DNA from: Vanrija pseudolonga
Taxonomy: Eukaryota; Basidiomycota; Tremellomycetes; Trichosporonales; Trichosporonaceae
NCBI RefSeq assembly: GCF_020906515.1
Contig: NC_085852.1
Coordinates: forward strand, 620,001-684,000
Length of the DNA: 64,000 bases
Direction: 5' to 3'
A program made the position numbers and the translations under genes. This document shows, piece after piece, positions 63,400 through 64,000 of this stretch. The notes beneath the pieces were generated by a model. That model saw only the letters and a program-made list of their open reading frames with translations, did not search any database and was not told the DNA's origin. Each line of letters opens with the position of its first letter. Within the stretch, counting starts at the first letter, position 1.

Positions 63400-64000
63400 A
63401 TGTCCTCCGCCTCATCCGATAGAGAGTCGAGTCGCTCAGCCTCGCCCGAGGCGAACGGCGCCGACGCCGCCCCCGCCGAGAAGAAGACGTTTGCCGAGCT
63501 CGGCGTCACCCCCGAGCTCTGCGCGGCATGCACCTCTCTTGGCTTCAAGAACCCGACCGACATCCAGGTCGAGGCCATCCCGCCTGCGCTTGAGGGCAAC
63601 GATATCATCGGTATCGCTCAGACTGGTAGTGGAAAGACCGCCGCCTTCACTCTGCCCATCCTCCAGAACCTGTGGGAGAACCCTCAGCCATTCTACGCCT
63701 TGATCCTGGCTCCCACTCGGTAGGTTGGGTCTCGTGACACTGACCGTGTATCGGTACTGATACGTCCTAGTGAACTCGCGGACCAGATCTCCAAGCAGGT
63801 CTCGGCACTCGGCGCGCCCATTGGTGTCCGCTCGGCCGTCATCGTCGGTGGAATGGACATGATGTCGCAGTCGATCGCGCTCTCCAAGCGCCCGCACGTC
63901 ATTGTCGCGACTCCCGGTCGTCTCATGGACCACCTGGAGAACACCAAGGGCTTCTCGCTCAAGGCCCTCAAGTACCTTGTTCTTGATGAGGCGGACAGGC
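63400..64000 (+). CDS. RRP3: DEAD-box RNA helicase RRP3/DDX47-like, 3' end outside window
   Basis: ATP-dependent RNA helicase, probably for 18S rRNA maturation in the nucleolus. Exon 1 is 63400-63719; exon 2 starts at 63771 and runs off the window. About 183 residues are visible. After a Ser/Glu/Ala-rich N-terminus come the Q motif region ([31 protein letters not shown]), motif [12 protein letters not shown], motif Ia PTRELADQI (created by the splice), a GG motif (IVGGMDMM), motif Ib [10 protein letters not shown] and motif II DEAD at the very end. The surrounding sequence ([36 protein letters not shown]) resembles Rrp3/DDX47 most. Without the C-terminal half the assignment within DEAD-box proteins is not final. 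Confidence 0.9.

Overview
This is a gene-dense, GC-rich stretch of a basidiomycete nuclear genome. Short spliced introns (about 35-60 nt, GTRNGN donors, CTGAC/CTAAC-like branch sites) and the gene content point to a Tremellomycete. A relative of Trichosporon, Cutaneotrichosporon or Cryptococcus is my inference from protein resemblance, not from a search. I see no rRNA, CRISPR array, transposon or virus-like element. Gene models below were built by hand, joining exons where splice signals and reading phase agree.

Left part (1-20.3 kb): the end of an unrecognised gene; a small membrane protein; an AMP-binding acyl-CoA ligase with an apparent frameshift; a tRNA-like Pol III element; gluconeogenic PCK1; a transcription factor that carries bZIP, AT-hook and GATA-finger motifs; a THO1/SARNP SAP-domain mRNP factor; a secreted M28 aminopeptidase; an endosomal Qc-SNARE (SYN8-like); and the 37-residue oligosaccharyltransferase subunit OST4.

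Middle (20.3-43.7 kb): a 5.7 kb gene-poor stretch leads into a Zn2Cys6-PAS transcription factor. Then come CMK1 (calmodulin-dependent kinase, 15 exons including a 9-nt microexon), APN2 (AP endonuclease), a VHS-GAT protein (LSB5-like), COQ6 (ubiquinone biosynthesis), YAF9 (YEATS) and a 133-residue orphan. A probable unlisted small membrane protein lies between COQ6 and YAF9.

Right part (43.7-64 kb): a second 5.8 kb gene-poor stretch precedes CDC24 (Cdc42 exchange factor). It is followed by MGM101 (mtDNA maintenance), YAK1 (DYRK kinase), a NIMA-family kinase (KIN3) and the start of an RRP3/DDX47 DEAD-box helicase.

The genes are mostly unrelated housekeeping and signalling functions, not a cluster. 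Many are arranged as divergent or tail-to-tail pairs. The two long gene-poor stretches sit directly upstream of regulatory genes. The most notable items are the combined bZIP/AT-hook/GATA protein, the 5-bp duplication in the acyl-CoA ligase, the CMK1 microexon and the small genes that length-based calling misses.
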